Shown one piece after another: positions 36,549-48,697 of a DNA stretch of 64,000 nucleotides (positions are counted from its first letter, which is position 1; every line of letters begins with the position of its first letter). The position numbers and the translations under genes are program-made. This DNA comes from Setaria digitata (taxonomy: Eukaryota; Nematoda; Chromadorea; Rhabditida; Setariidae): NCBI GenBank assembly GCA_003640385.1, contig RCAB01000072.1, forward strand, positions 1 to 64,000, read 5' to 3'. Under the pieces are notes generated by a model, which saw only the letters and a program-made list of their open reading frames with translations, ran no database searches and was not told the origin of the DNA.

Positions 36549-36899
36549 ATTTCGCACTATTTCTTTGCCACAGAAGACAAAATTGAAAATTTTGTATTAG
36601 AAAGGTTAACAGATCAGTGCTAGTATTAATATATATTGAAAATGAATTCCCAGTTTTGCCAATTATTTTTTCAGTAAAATTCTTCAAAATTTGTTTTAAA
36701 AAGACGCAATATCAGTTATTTCTGATCGAATGCGGTTAACAAGGAACTTCGGTTAAATTTTTCCTTGCATTATATTCATATTTTGTTAGCAATGAGAGCA
36801 TTCAATATTGAGGAAATAAAGGTACTTCTTGAAAAAGAGATTTTTTCCAATAGGTTAGCAATAAAGCGATCCTACTGAAGTGATGAACATGGTGTTGCT

Positions 36900-37660
36900 T
36901 AGATTGGGTTGCCTTCACAAATCCTTCTGAAGGTCACACAAAAGAGCTGAATCTTTTTTGTAGCAGATTTAGTCTATTAGACATCAATCGGCAACCATCT
37001 ACCCTATCAGCAGCTGGCAAGGTGGCGAAAGTTCAACATGAACATAGTTTAAAAAAAAGAGAAAAGCAAGCATAGATGTGACCAAATGATCTTAGATGAA
37101 GTACAGGGAAAGCTCTTCACTGATGAAAACAGAAATGTAGAATGAATGGAACGCTGGAGTTACCTGTGTAAAGTGTGAGGAAATAATTAGTTTTGCTTTC
37201 TTTTAGAAAAAATTACAGATCAGTCCCTGAATCACTAAAGTAACTCTCTTCATTTCAGTTCTATCCTGAAAGTCTTGTCTCCAACCACTGACTTTGCAAG
37301 ACTAAAATAGCTTAAGCAGCTGCAAAATTTTATCAACTTCAGTAATCTTCTCTCGACATTATTCGGCTGGTCCTATGAAAAGGCAAATCGATTAATGGTT
37401 GAAAAACTTGTAGCTAGCAGTAATTTCCATGAAACATTAGCCAAGAAGTTGAGGAGGCAAACAAAGTAGTTAGTAATTTGAGTGCTGTTTATATCGAAGT
37501 CTTTTTTTCGCACTTCCACAAAAAAGTGAGCTTTGAAACGTAAAGGCGTGGCCTTCAAGTGGCAAAAAATCTTCCACTTCTACTAACTGCGAAGGAAGAG
37601 AATAGGATTAAGACTGACCCATACTTGGCCACTGTAAAGACAGGAACTACCAGTGACAGC
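36900..37660 (+). pseudogene. Decayed coding-like patch of unknown origin
   Basis: GC is higher than in the flanks. Protein-like frames are interrupted by stops: MILDEVQGKLFTDENRNVE at about 37085, and LQNFINFSNLLSTLFGW followed by EKANRLMVEKLVASSNFHET at about 37320-37465. The style suggests an old mobile-element or gene remnant, but I cannot assign a family. Confidence 0.25.
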
Positions 37661-39337
37661 ATTGGTGAGCCAGCAAATTAAGGAGACATTAAGGGTTTGG
37701 CTTAATGTTTAATAATAGAGTACTAAAAAACCACGTCTTGGAATGTATATGGAGAATATGAAAAAAAAATTATTAAAAGGCGATGATTAAAGCATTTAGA
37801 ACTTATGGACTTGTTGCATTTGTAGTCTTTTCGTTTAATAATGAAGTCAAATTCTAATTTTTTATATTAATATCTCTCAACTGATGTAATAATGCTAGTA
37901 AGCGTACCCTTTCACTTTATTACTTCAGCACTGATCTTATTTTAAGTAAATATTTTTGTTTTTTGCATTAAAAAATCACAATATGTTTTGATTGTCTAAT
38001 GATTGCTTTCCTTTTTCGTCGATTAATTGATTGAAAGATATTAGCAGAATTCTTACCTAGTCAGATAGCAAAACAAAATTTTGTTAATTGCAGTCGCTAA
38101 TGTCACATTTCTCCAGTGCATTATTCAGTGTTATATAACTTTTCAATTTGCTCATTTTTTTACACTGAGAAATTTTTTGAAATTTGTACTTTCTGGTAAA
38201 ATTCCACCCAAAATTTTTTTTGGAATAATGAAATTATTATGAGATTTTTTTTTAAGCCAACATGCTAATTTTCTTCTTTTTCTGTTGCTATTAGTTTGCT
38301 CTATCATTTGCAAAAACAAATGCACCACTCATTAGCAAAGTTCAGCAGCACGAGGGGCAGGAGGAAGAGAAACGGAAGAAGAGGGAGAGACTGGGCGGTT
38401 TCTGGATTCTTCTAATTAATAGTCCTCCCGGTAGAAGGATTTTTTTTTTTAAGAATTAGCAGATGTTGCTGTATTTGTTGATTCGACAGACGTTTCTACC
38501 TTCTCATAGCTTTTCCACCTATCGCATAATTTTTTCTTTCAAGAAACTTTTTGAAATTCCACTAAATCTAAAAGTTCTAATTCCTGCAAGTCAGTTTACT
38601 ATATCAATTCCTTTGAAATTTTAAAAAGCAATTTTTCTTTAAAAAAAAAAAAAAAGGGGGAAATAAATGGAATAGTTTTAAGAGCTGTAAGGAATCGAGA
38701 AGAACAAACAATTCAACTAATTTTGAGAACAAAAATAAAAAGCGAATTAAATTCCAGACAATGAAAATCGGTCAAGTTTGAAATTCGATCCAGTACATGA
38801 GGACGGAACCCTCCCTTCTCACCAGCATATTTGATTCATGGAAAGTTTAGCAACATAAATTCTCTTGGTTGAGCAACTTGTATTTCATTTATGAATTTAA
38901 AGCTGGACTGCGACAGCGCACTTTGCTCTGCTTATATTTTATCAGGACCATCCCACTCCTACGGCCACTTTGTTTATATACCAATGAAATGGAACTTAAC
39001 TCTTCAGCAAACAATTTAATGTATGAGCAATTCAGGCTCCTGCAAAACAAACACCGAAAAAGGCTTCGACATAAAATTAACCCTGTTTTTGTCTGGTCTA
39101 ACGCAGTTCATCGTTCAGACACTTCAGATTTTTGCTTTTCAATTTCTTTCGCAACATTTCAATTTCTTTCACAATTAATCATTTAATGGAAGAGTAGATT
39201 CGTTGCAAACAGTTGTCAAATTATATTTAGGGAACAGAACATTCAAGTGGGAGGCAAAAACAGTTGGTTAAAATCTGTTGACAATGATTGAAAGCGGAAA
39301 AGCTTTTAAGATACAAAGAACTGATGAGATTGGTTAC

Positions 39338-39385
39338 AATAATTCAGAAATAAGGTAGATAAAATAATTCAGAAATAAGGTAGAT
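39338..39385. repeat. Tandem duplication, 23 of 25 bp shown twice
   Basis: AATAATTCAGAAATAAGG plus TAGAT occurs at 39338-39360 and again, identical, at 39363-39385. It looks like a simple recent replication-slippage duplication. Confidence 0.9.
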
Positions 39386-41021
39386 TTGTAACTTGAATCA
39401 TTAAATTGTGTTTAAAGATTCCTTTCTGAACAGATTGTTCGAATAGTGACAATAAAAATGAATGCCTTAAAAAGGGATGAGATGCTGTGATATCTCAGGA
39501 TGAATATATTGTCATTTTGTTTTCAATTTAAATTCGTAATGATAAGCAATTGCGAGGTGGGAAATGACAAAAAAAGAATGCTACAAAATCGCATTTTTTC
39601 TTAAATAAAAAAAATGACTTTTCATTCCAGACTTGAAAGGAATTCGAAAAAGGCATGGTTGTTTTATTATGTTTTATTATGCATCCTATAAATCAAAATA
39701 ATTTACGAGAAATAGTTTACACTGTTAGTTAGGAGCTCCCAGCCATTACAGAGTTTATGCAAATTTTAATTTACCAAACTCCGGCAAGCTTTATATCCCA
39801 GATTTTAAACCAGTGTAACAGATCTCTTACCATCAATATTGAAGTTAAATGATTTCTTTTCAAAGTTTTTTTTTTCCTTTAGTTCATAAATGATTAACGA
39901 TTAAGCATTTTTTGATGACGGATCGAATCTGAATTATTCAATACAATTCATGCGCCACCATGTCGAGGTACTTCGGTCAGTCTTTTTACATTAATCGAGA
40001 ATGAATCGATAAATTAAAAAATTGAACGATCTTATAAAACAGTAAGCTAGATTTCTTAAAAACGCAGCTTCGAATTTCAACTCGATGAAATTTTGAGGAA
40101 GTGTAGGAAGATATGAGATATGTTTTCTAAAGTGTACACTTCCAGGACGAATATTTCCGCCTCAGGGGTACTCCAAATGGACTGCTAGCTTCGTTACTTT
40201 GAAACCAGGAATCCTTTTTTTATGGTGACACTGGTCTTTCTTTCTGAAGATGTCGGATGGTTTACGGACAGCCTAACCTTAGTATTTTTAACGAGTAAAT
40301 ATCCCCTCCCTGTGGCCACAAAAAACCGCGCTAATAAAAATATGATGACTGTCAGAGATAGTCTGGCCGTTTTCTATTATGTCCAGCCACTGTGATATCA
40401 CCAACAAGTTTACTCAGTGATAAAATTTAGACCTAATCTGTTCACAAAATTTCGGCTTACTGAAATATGATAGTATAGCCTCGTTGTTTTTTTCAAGCCC
40501 ACAATCACTTTCCCACCATAAAAAGTTTCTTTACTTAACGACATGGCCACTTCCCTCATTAAAATTGCTTCATTATACTTATGGAATGAACAGTCGGCTC
40601 AGTAAGTTTATGAAATGAAAACTATTTAATGAGATGAAAATAGCCAGCTTTACTTTATTCTGTGAATACGATTATAGCCGCTACACTTCTCACTTTCCCT
40701 TTTCTATTTGATTACAAGAAAAACTTACATTTCCTGTACAAAAATAAGAATATTAGTAAAAAAAAGTAGTCAAAAAATCATTGAAGTCAAAAATAAAAAC
40801 ATGATAATTCTGATTTACTAGGAAAATTTTCACATCATTACGCGTAAAGAACAAGTAATAATAAAAGGAATACATATGACTTGGTAAAAGAAAGCTCAAA
40901 AACTAATCAAGCGATTCATTCCTAGAAAAAACAGTGCTAATTTTTTTCTAGAAATATGTTAATAAAAATGAGATGGACAAAGATACCCCAAAAAATGTTA
41001 AATGAAGACTTTCCTGGAGAT

Positions 41022-42161
41022 TTACGAAATGTATGGTGGCAAACCCATACTTTCTGGTTTAAACTCTTCTAAAGTTTTCAAAATGTAAGCTATTTTATCC
41101 ATTACTTCCTCAGGTGGTTTCATATAAGACATATCGGGAACCATAATAACCTGCATACCGGCAGCAACAGCTGCCCGAACACCATTTGCAGAATCCTCAA
41201 ATACCAAAACATTCGCGGCACTGTCTGGTTTTTCCCTGAACCGTTTCATTGTAGCCAGAAATGGATCCGGAGCTGGCTTTCCACGTTTAATTTCCGGGTC
41301 ATCACCAGCCAAAACCTTAATCTACAGCTAAATCAGAGATTGCAAAGTGCCTGTTAGTAAAAAGCATATTGCTTGTTTCAAATACTTTATGGCATGCTCT
41401 CATAACAGTTCAGGAAAGTCTAAACAGCCGAAAAAAAAAGCTTACAATTAAAGGGATCAGACTTAGTAACTCCGTATGTATTGCCATTTTTGTATCAAAT
41501 TCAGGTTTTCCTGAACTAGTACAGACTGCCATTTCTATCTTGTGTTTTGCTAAATGTTGCACCAATCGCATAACACCCGGACAGAGCGGACATTTCGACA
41601 AAAGCTCGTCAGCTAGTGTATTGCACTGATTACAATATTCTTTAACTGAGAGTTGCTCCTCCATTTGAAACTGGAATGCTACTGTGCCCGATAAAACAGA
41701 AAAAGTCTCATTAATGAACTGGTGGTAAAATTTTAAGAATTCTAACGAAATAACTAATGAAACTGGAATGAAGACAAATAAATCTGATGAAAATAATCTA
41801 GTAAAATAACATCCTGTGACTTCCACCCATAAGCATCCAACTTTATTCTTCGGAAAAGAGCTTGACCTTCAGAACCAAATTATGTATTTAGCAAATATCT
41901 AATTCCCATATTGCTGATTAAGCAGTATGGAAATTCTGAATCCCTTAAATTTAATTTGAAAATTAAGGCTACATGTTGGATAAGAAACTGTGCACTGCTT
42001 GTGGTCGGTGTCCCAGTGATTTGTAACATTAACTCGGGTGTAAAAGTTTTCCCATGTTTCATCCAAACTTGTTGGTATATTTGGAAATTGATACGTTCCG
42101 AGTCAATCAGTATACCATCTAGGTCGAAGATCACATGCGTTATTTTCGGTTTGGGGCCCAT
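41022..42161 (-). CDS. HAD-superfamily phosphatase, GS1/HDHD1 (pseudouridine-5'-phosphatase-like)
   Basis: Three exons (41973-42161, 41446-41670, 41022-41321) give 237 residues, close to the usual size of about 230. Motif I is FDLDG with the nucleophile Asp13 and general acid Asp15. Motif II is in CTSSGK (about Ser115), the motif III Lys is in KRGKPAPDPFL (Lys153), and motif IV is VFEDSANG (about 178-184). The GDDPE...GKP and AAGMQVIMVPD blocks are typical of the HDHD1/GS1 branch, whose human member dephosphorylates pseudouridine 5'-phosphate. Substrate here is inferred from family only. The start is chosen because a 3' splice site (CACTTTCCAG) lies 4 nt upstream, as for a trans-spliced mRNA. 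Exon 2 uses the ATT|GTAAGC donor; an earlier GT breaks the frame. The gene is head-to-head with the NOL9-type gene. Confidence 0.9.
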
Positions 42162-42728
42162 CGGTCTGGAAAGTGTTATTTGGCACAAGTTCACACTCAA
42201 AAACTTCAAGTGCTATTTCCATCGTTCTTTACAGGAATGTGCAGAACTCTCTGCAATACTGAGACATTCTAGTCTTAAAGGAGACCTCAAACTAATTAGG
42301 GAAAGACGGACGTACGCATGCCAAAACGTCACAAAAACCACTCACCGCACTCTTGCCGCACTTACGTCAACGTCTGTTACGGCAAAGTGGCAGCATTCAA
42401 CGCGGCCGTAAAAGCTGTTGTTCAGACAAACTCATCAGTGCTTTGGAGATTGTTGAAGTGTAAGAGAAAAGGCAGTTGATAGCATCAGAGAAGTTGCTGG
42501 AGTATTATGAGATTCAAGGAATTTAATAAGACTGAAGATTTCGCTGTCCTGATAGGAGAGAGTGAGGTGTTAGAGAATTGGAGAGTGTGGGAATTTGAGA
42601 TGGATACATTTAGAGAAAAAAACTGAGTGAAATATAATTTTAAATTACTTTCCACAGTTACTTCCAGTTCATTTCTTCTTTTCTCTTCTCGAACAGTTCT
42701 TTGAGGACGATGTGAATGTGTCGAGCAG
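42162..42728. promoter_or_regulatory. Divergent promoter region between the HAD and NOL9-type genes
   Basis: 567 bp separate the two start codons. The block at about 42240-42480 is distinctly richer in GC and CpG than its surroundings. The HAD side has an acceptor at 42166-42175 (minus). The NOL9 side has an acceptor ending GAGCAG directly before its ATG. A pyrimidine-rich tract lies at about 42670-42700. A shared bidirectional promoter is likely by position, but no specific box was identified. Confidence 0.5.
42318..42479 (+). CDS. Possible small ORF, 53 codons
   Basis: ATG-initiated frame in the divergent promoter region. It starts MPKRHKNHSPHSCRTYVNVC and contains GKVAAFNAAVKAVVQTNSS. It is basic and GC-richer than the flanks. 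It could be an upstream ORF or first exon of an alternative NOL9-type transcript, or just the open side of a CpG-rich promoter. No family was recognised. Confidence 0.2.
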   Translation: MPKRHKNHSPHSCRTYVNVCYGKVAAFNAAVKAVVQTNSSVLWRLLKCKRKGS

Positions 42729-45700
42729 ATGGCGAACGATTTCAGAAGTTTGGATAGGTTAGTTAGCCTTTACTTTACCGAAGCACTTACCTTGCACGTC
42801 ATCTTCTATTACATGGACACCAACTCGTTTGGTGACCTTATATCTCATAGTAAAGTGTGTCAGTTGTTCGGGACTGTCGGAAGTCTGTTGACTTCTTCAG
42901 TTATTCTCGCGTTGTAGTAACGTAAGGTTTTTTCAAATATGACAAGGTAGGTTATGGCTTTGCAGATTTGTTCATTTACTTTTTTTACATCGTTTGGGTA
43001 GTAGGTTGTTTTTTGAGTTCCTTGAAAGATGATCACTCACAGATCTCACAATGATACTCACATCACGCAAAGACTGCACTTGGATTCCACCTTCCCGGCA
43101 CAATCGGTGGCAAACAATGCATTAATATATTTCAGCTACTTTCATCAGTGTTATCGACCGGATTACAGTCTCGCTATTCTAAAACGTAATTGTCGCATCA
43201 GTATTTTTGGTGTATTTGATATTCAGGTGTGTTTGATGATGTTTCTGACATACAAAGATATAATGGCCTTTTTAGAATCTTAAAGTAGAGAAGATTCTCA
43301 AAATGAGAAGAAAAGAAACGAGTTGAGACAGGAAATTTAAAAAAAAAAAAAAAAAAGTTTTAATTAAGAAAAAAAGCAATCACTGCTTATTAAATTTTTC
43401 CGTAATTAGATTCGTTTTAAGGTGTTGTTCGGGAAAGTGGTGTCGCGTGGCTACGAATTTGAACCCGGTGCTTATGCAGAAGAACGGTTCATCAGAGTTG
43501 CAGTACCGTATGCAGTTGGTCCTCCGGCGCAATTTGTTTCATTGCCAGATAGCCTTTTCAATCTTCATCGAGTGAAGTGGCGGTTAAAAGAGGTTTGTGA
43601 AATCATCTTTCCCTAATTCCCCTAATGTATTTTTTTTTCCTCTATCTTTAACTTCTTTTCCGCACTGTATTTTCACTGATGTGAGAACAAAATAAGGCAA
43701 AAATTAAGGAGATGCGTAAAGAAGATGCATAAAATTTTGTTTCTCTTCTCATTTGTATCCTTCAATGGTAGAATAGCAGGGATTTCTTCACTTTCTCAAT
43801 TTTTCAGTTATCAAATGCAGTGGATTCCATACTGGAAAACTTTGAAGAGGGTGATAGCATACTTCTCTTCCGGTCCAATTTTTCAAAGATTTGTGCTTGT
43901 TTTCGGGAACTACATGGTCAGGTATAACAATTGGAAGCTTTTCTAAAGGATAATTTCAGGATTTTGGAAAAATATTATTTCATTAACTAGCTGTTCTTAT
44001 GGTTTACTCTGGTACTTTATCTTGCACGTTGTTATGTTTCCTTCCATACTGCTCTTTGTGCTTAGAGAAAACGAACTGTGCAGCTGATTAAGTTTAAAAG
44101 TTGCAGTTGAAATGAGGAGTGTTTTAACTGATGAAAATTTTGGATGAAGTACTAGATAGCACATATTTACAGTGCTTAATTATTAATAGTTTTGATTAAT
44201 AGTTTTGAAAGGCTGAATAGACATAGATTGGATTGGAATGCTGTTTTGAAAAAGTATGTTTGTAAATTCCTTTTTTCAGACTTTTTTCTTGCCTCCGGAG
44301 TCTAACCACTGTTATTCAGTGGGACCGCTTTGTAGTGTGCTTCAACTTAAATATCCTCCGCTTTATACAGCTAAAGCCGCTGACACTGTTTTGGAATTAA
44401 CAGAGCAGATTTTAAATAAATCGCGTAAGTGTTAAGTATCCTGCAGTTTGGAAAATTAGGTTGTTTTCAATTTAAATTAACCATATTTACTTATTTAGTG
44501 CTTCAGACCAGCAGGATTTTCTCGTCAGTCGCAATGAACGCTAAGAATACAAGTCAAAAACTTGAATTTATGGCAAATGATTTTGGTGAAGGTTAAAAGA
44601 AGTTTAGTAAACAGGCTCTTGAATTAGGTATCTTTATTGTAGCGAAACGAAATGAAATGATATGGATGTTTTACAGGAAAAGGGAAAAGAAGTATAACTA
44701 TGGTCGTAGGGAGCAAAAACACGGGAAAGTCAATGCTTACCAGAGTATTAGCGAATGCACTTCTTGGAAAGTAATATCCGCTTCTTTTTCCATGCTCTAG
44801 AAAGCTAAATAAGATTGAAGAATTATTATTTTTTCATAGTGAAATTGAAAAGACAATTTCTTTGGTTTTCGGCTTTTAAATATTTATTTCTCTCTAAAGA
44901 AATCATTGAATATTTAAAGTGCAGTAGTAATTGTTTGGAAATTAATGATCTTTTTTTTATTACTTATTTTTTCGATATTCTAACCTTAATTTTTCACACT
45001 ATTTTTTTTAGAGTTTTTTTTTTTTTGCAGTCGTAATTTTATTATTTTAGGGATCGACCACCTCCATACATTCTCGACTGCGATATAGGGCAGCCAGAAA
45101 TGAGTCCACCTGGATGTGTTTCACTAATTAAACTTACTTCACCACTTTTAGGTCTTTTTTATTTACATGTGCGGTGGTTATTTTTTGTTCTTAGTAATTT
45201 CGAGATCTGAAGAATTTCTTTATCACAGTATGCAACATTAGCACATTGAAACTTCTAGGTGTGCCAATGTTCCAGCAGCGAATTCTTTTATCCGATAGTT
45301 ATTTTTACGGAAGAATTTCTTTAAGCGATGATTCAGCGTCATATATGGCTCTTCTGAAGATATTGTTGGGACGTTTCTTTAGTGATAGTCTTTCATCATC
45401 TGCTCTTTTAATTAACACTTGTGGATGGGTTGAAGGTACTGAAATTTCAGTTCTCTTTGAAAGTGTAGATTCTTTGCGTTTTTATTATGTTATCCGTAAC
45501 ATGCAACAAATTTAATTAGAAACTGGAATAAATATCCTGAATGTAATTGCTGCTGAGCAGTTGAATTTCAGGGAAAGGTGCCTCACTTTTGGATGAGATG
45601 ATGAAGTTGTTCGATCCTGACTTTGTGTTTAGCTTCATCACTTCATCAGGACCAAATTACACGGTAATTAATAATTCGATAAGAATTTAAACTACAAAAT

Positions 45701-47548
45701 TGTTTTGGAGAGTCTTCTTTATTTCAAAATTTTTTGCTGTCTACCACATACTTATCGTTCTTTTCACAGTTAAATCCGCCAAATCTTTTGCCTTGTAATG
45801 CGTTTCTTTTAAGGTTCGTCAGTCTGCGGCGAAAAACGCTGCAAAATCGGTTGTGTTTCATGTCGATGCTATTGAAAAGCCCACGTAAAAAATTTCCTTT
45901 GTATAAGCAAATAGATGAAATTATCATAATACAAAACGGAAGTGCATAAAAATTACTACTGTGTAGGATAAGTTATTTTCCTTACTTTTTTGTTTTGTAG
46001 TTTTTTTATAAGGCGAGAAAAAAGTAAAACTTGTTGCTTCACATAAGTAGTAATTTCGGAATTCTACTAAGTTTTAGCAGTTTTCGACTAAAAAAAAATA
46101 TGGCTCTAAACTAACAATTATGTCATTTCTAAACATAAAATAATTTGTTATAAACCTCGGTTGAAAATTTTTCCCCGAAGAAATTCGAAAATAATGTAAT
46201 TTTCAGGCATACGATTTCTGCTCCTTCCATTTTACGAAGTCTCCGAATAACAGCATATATGGCAAATTTGTGCCCTGCTCCAACTGTGAAGTCATTTGCC
46301 GAGGCAGTTCCATTCGCTGTATTATTCCGCAATGTGGCTGTTTTGGTGCACTCGAATGAGCCATTTCCAGCAAATCATGTTTTTGCTGTTTTGAATTGTA
46401 CTCTTGTCGCGCTATGTGTACGTAATTCTATAAATGAATCGCAAGAAGTGAGTCTTCTTTTTGTGTTTAACGATACGAAAGCAAATTCTAATTAAAACGC
46501 CCAAAAGTGAAAGCAGTAAATTGGCCTAAACCAGATATTGAAATATGTAATTGATTCAAATAAAATTTCAACACCTCCTCAATGGATACACTCTGGAGGA
46601 TTGTACGTGAAATTAGGGCCTCTTTTCTATGTGCTATAGAAACAAAAAATATAAGGGAAAGCCGTGAAGATAAGAAGGATTTATAGTTTAAAATTTTTTG
46701 GATCTATTTACATTTCGTGTATCATACTTTGCAGTTCTCCTTAGTCATGTTTGTGTAGGATATGAATTCGGTAAGGCTGTTGAAGTTGTCTTAATGTTTA
46801 GCCCTAATGATTCAGTTATATGTTTTCAATTAGTTTTATTTTACTTAAATTTGAGTTAGGAAATAAAATTTTTGCCAAAAGCTGAAGTCAAAAAATATGA
46901 TTCCTTGCCGATTCCATATTATTTAAAAGCATGTTCATTTGAAGGACAAAAGAGTATTCGATGATCGAGATATGCCAATTTTATTGAATCCGCATGAAGT
47001 AGAGGAATTGAGCGTTATTGGTTATGGATTTATCCGCGCTATTGATATAGAACAACGGATTTTCTTTATTTCAACACCTCTTGAACTTCCAGCACTTCAA
47101 GAAGTTAATGTACTTGCTCGTGGCTTAAATATTGATCTTCCGCAAAATTTCCTTGTTTCACAGGTTTTTTTTTCATTTGTCTCATCATTGGAATCTTCAC
47201 CGACATACTATTTTGCCTATGCCTATGTTTTACTATATTTTTGTTGATTAAAATCATTCATTATTCTTTATGGACCAAAGAAAATCGGAAAGGTACCACA
47301 TTCTTTTTTCTTCCCCATCATCCTTAAAATCATTCACTGATTTAATGAAGAAAAAGTTTCTTCTGTAGTGGTGATATTTGCATGACTTTTAGGTGAGGTC
47401 CGCAGTACCATATGTTGTTCGAGAACGCTCTTCTTCCTTCCATACTGAATTGTTCAAACAGTTGAAAATAAAATCGGCTTTTCGTTGGAAAAGATTTCTG
47501 AAAATGCAAAACCATCTTGCGACGAAAAGATCTATATTTAGAAGTTAA
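42729..47548 (+). CDS. Polynucleotide 5'-hydroxyl kinase NOL9/Grc3-type
   Basis: Fourteen exons: 42729-42757, 43043-43226, 43422-43592, 43808-43921, 44280-44424, 44499-44591, 44677-44770, 45051-45151, 45259-45435, 45572-45663, 45814-45884, 46207-46447, 46930-47163 and 47393-47548. They encode 633 residues (human NOL9 is about 700). An N-terminal beta domain is followed by the P-loop GSKNTGKS (257-264), then DCDIGQPEMSPPGCVSL (286 on), the Clp1/Grc3-family block after Walker A, and LLINTCGWVEG (about 360). The C-terminal part (VPFAVLFRNVAVL, GYGFIRAIDIEQRIFFISTP) follows NOL9 better than CLP1. NOL9/Grc3 phosphorylates 5'-OH RNA ends with ATP during ITS2 removal from pre-rRNA in the nucleolus (established). 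Exon 11 is set by phase: an upstream open frame at 45734 is out of frame with exon 12. The ATG directly follows a GAGCAG acceptor. Confidence 0.88.
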
Positions 47549-48697
47549 TGTCATTCAGCTGATAGTACAAAGTTGCTAATGGTGTGATTTTTCCTTAAAA
47601 CTTGGGCATCACATCCATTACCTTACAAACAATATAATTTGCATTCTGAATTACAGGAAAGAAGGATGATTTGCCCATTATTTGATTTTGAAAAGCAATA
47701 TAGTTGTTTTCTCAAATTTGATAGTCATCTTAACGGTGAAAATATAAAGCGCATTAAAAAAAGAAAAAAAAAAATTATTTGAAAGACAAATATGCATTCT
47801 TGTGGTGTTGGGAAGGATTTTGTTACCTCAAGTATGAGTCGGTGAAATACCGTTTTTTTGTAACTTTATGTTAAATGGTTTTTTTCTATGCAGGGAATGT
47901 TTTCTGAGATTAATTTGAGAATATCGATAGATAAAATTTCTGTTCTGTGCCTTCAGTTTATATATTGTGCGGTAACATATTGTTCCATCATATGTTTTTT
48001 TAATCAGAATTATAGTGTAGTTGTTATTCTTTTACTTCTCCTCTTTTCGAAATGTAGGGAGAGCTATCTGTTAAGTTTTTTGTCTTTCTTCAAATTAATT
48101 AACTTTTTTAAAAATTAATTTTTTGTTAAATTCTACAATTCAGGAAGGACAAGCATGCCTTATGTCCTATGTCTGAACACTTTGGAGCATCACAAATAGT
48201 GTAAGGTATAACGTATCGCATTCTTTTCCTCAATTTCATCTCGCAGCACTGGGTATAAATGTTCGTTTCACTTTTAAAATTACAGTGAATTAACCCTGGA
48301 ATGTTACTAAACAACTAGTTATATTCTTAATGATTTTAATATTTGAATGAAATTATTGAACGTCAACAACTGCGTTTACATGAACTATCAGTGCGTATTA
48401 TAAATATCTGACGAGAACGCATAGAAGTGAGATGAATTCAAGTTAATTTGATTATATTTGTTTTGAAGCAACAAAACAGGTATGAGTCGTTTCTAAAAAG
48501 AAATGGTTGATCCTCTTTGTAAAGTCTTTTTGTTTCCTCATAAACTTGAAGCTTCGAGATTTTGTCACTCAAGTAGAAAACATATTTCTGCACAACTTCA
48601 AACGAAATCCATCGAAAATGGAAAAACGAAGTGGGGTTTAAGTAGTATTTGATTAAACTACCCAAACTTAAAAACATCTAATGATAAATACTAATTC
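47549..48697. other. Spacer after the NOL9-type gene, with a possible upstream exon
   Basis: Contains the 3' UTR of the NOL9-type gene; an ATTAAA at about 47753 is the only poly(A)-like hexamer noticed. It also holds the exon candidate at 48145-48198, which has an ACAATTCAG acceptor and would fit the next gene. Another open frame at about 47895 follows a CTATGCAG acceptor but could not be chained cleanly. Confidence 0.35.

Larger units (their letters stand above)
31535..41021. other. Long gene-poor region
   Basis: About 9.5 kb, AT-rich, with many T and A tracts. Apart from the exon-like segment at 31972-32152, the decayed patch at 36900-37660 and two small duplications listed separately, I see no splice-supported coding exons. 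Open frames of 60-105 codons (for example 33703-34014 and 38869-39186, plus strand) lack domains, and neighbouring exons could not be chained to them. Confidence 0.5.

Noticed and set aside
41911..42411. 166-codon plus-strand open frame
   Set aside because: It is largely the antisense of HAD exon 1 plus promoter DNA. The HAD exon has catalytic motifs and a matching splice chain.
45734..45949. Plus-strand frame with LNPPNLLPCNAFLLR as a possible exon of the NOL9-type gene
   Set aside because: It ends in the wrong phase for the following exon. The alternative acceptor at 45814 gives a frame that joins both neighbours and continues NOL9-like sequence.
42729..47548. Assignment to CLP1 instead of NOL9/Grc3
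   Set aside because: The P-loop kinase core is shared, but the length and the C-terminal blocks (GYGFIRAIDIEQRIFF and VPFAVLFRNVAVL) follow NOL9.
48345..48405. Helix-like peptide IIERQQLRLHELSVRI on the plus strand
   Set aside because: A stop precedes it and no AG acceptor lies in a usable position, so it cannot be spliced into the neighbouring gene.
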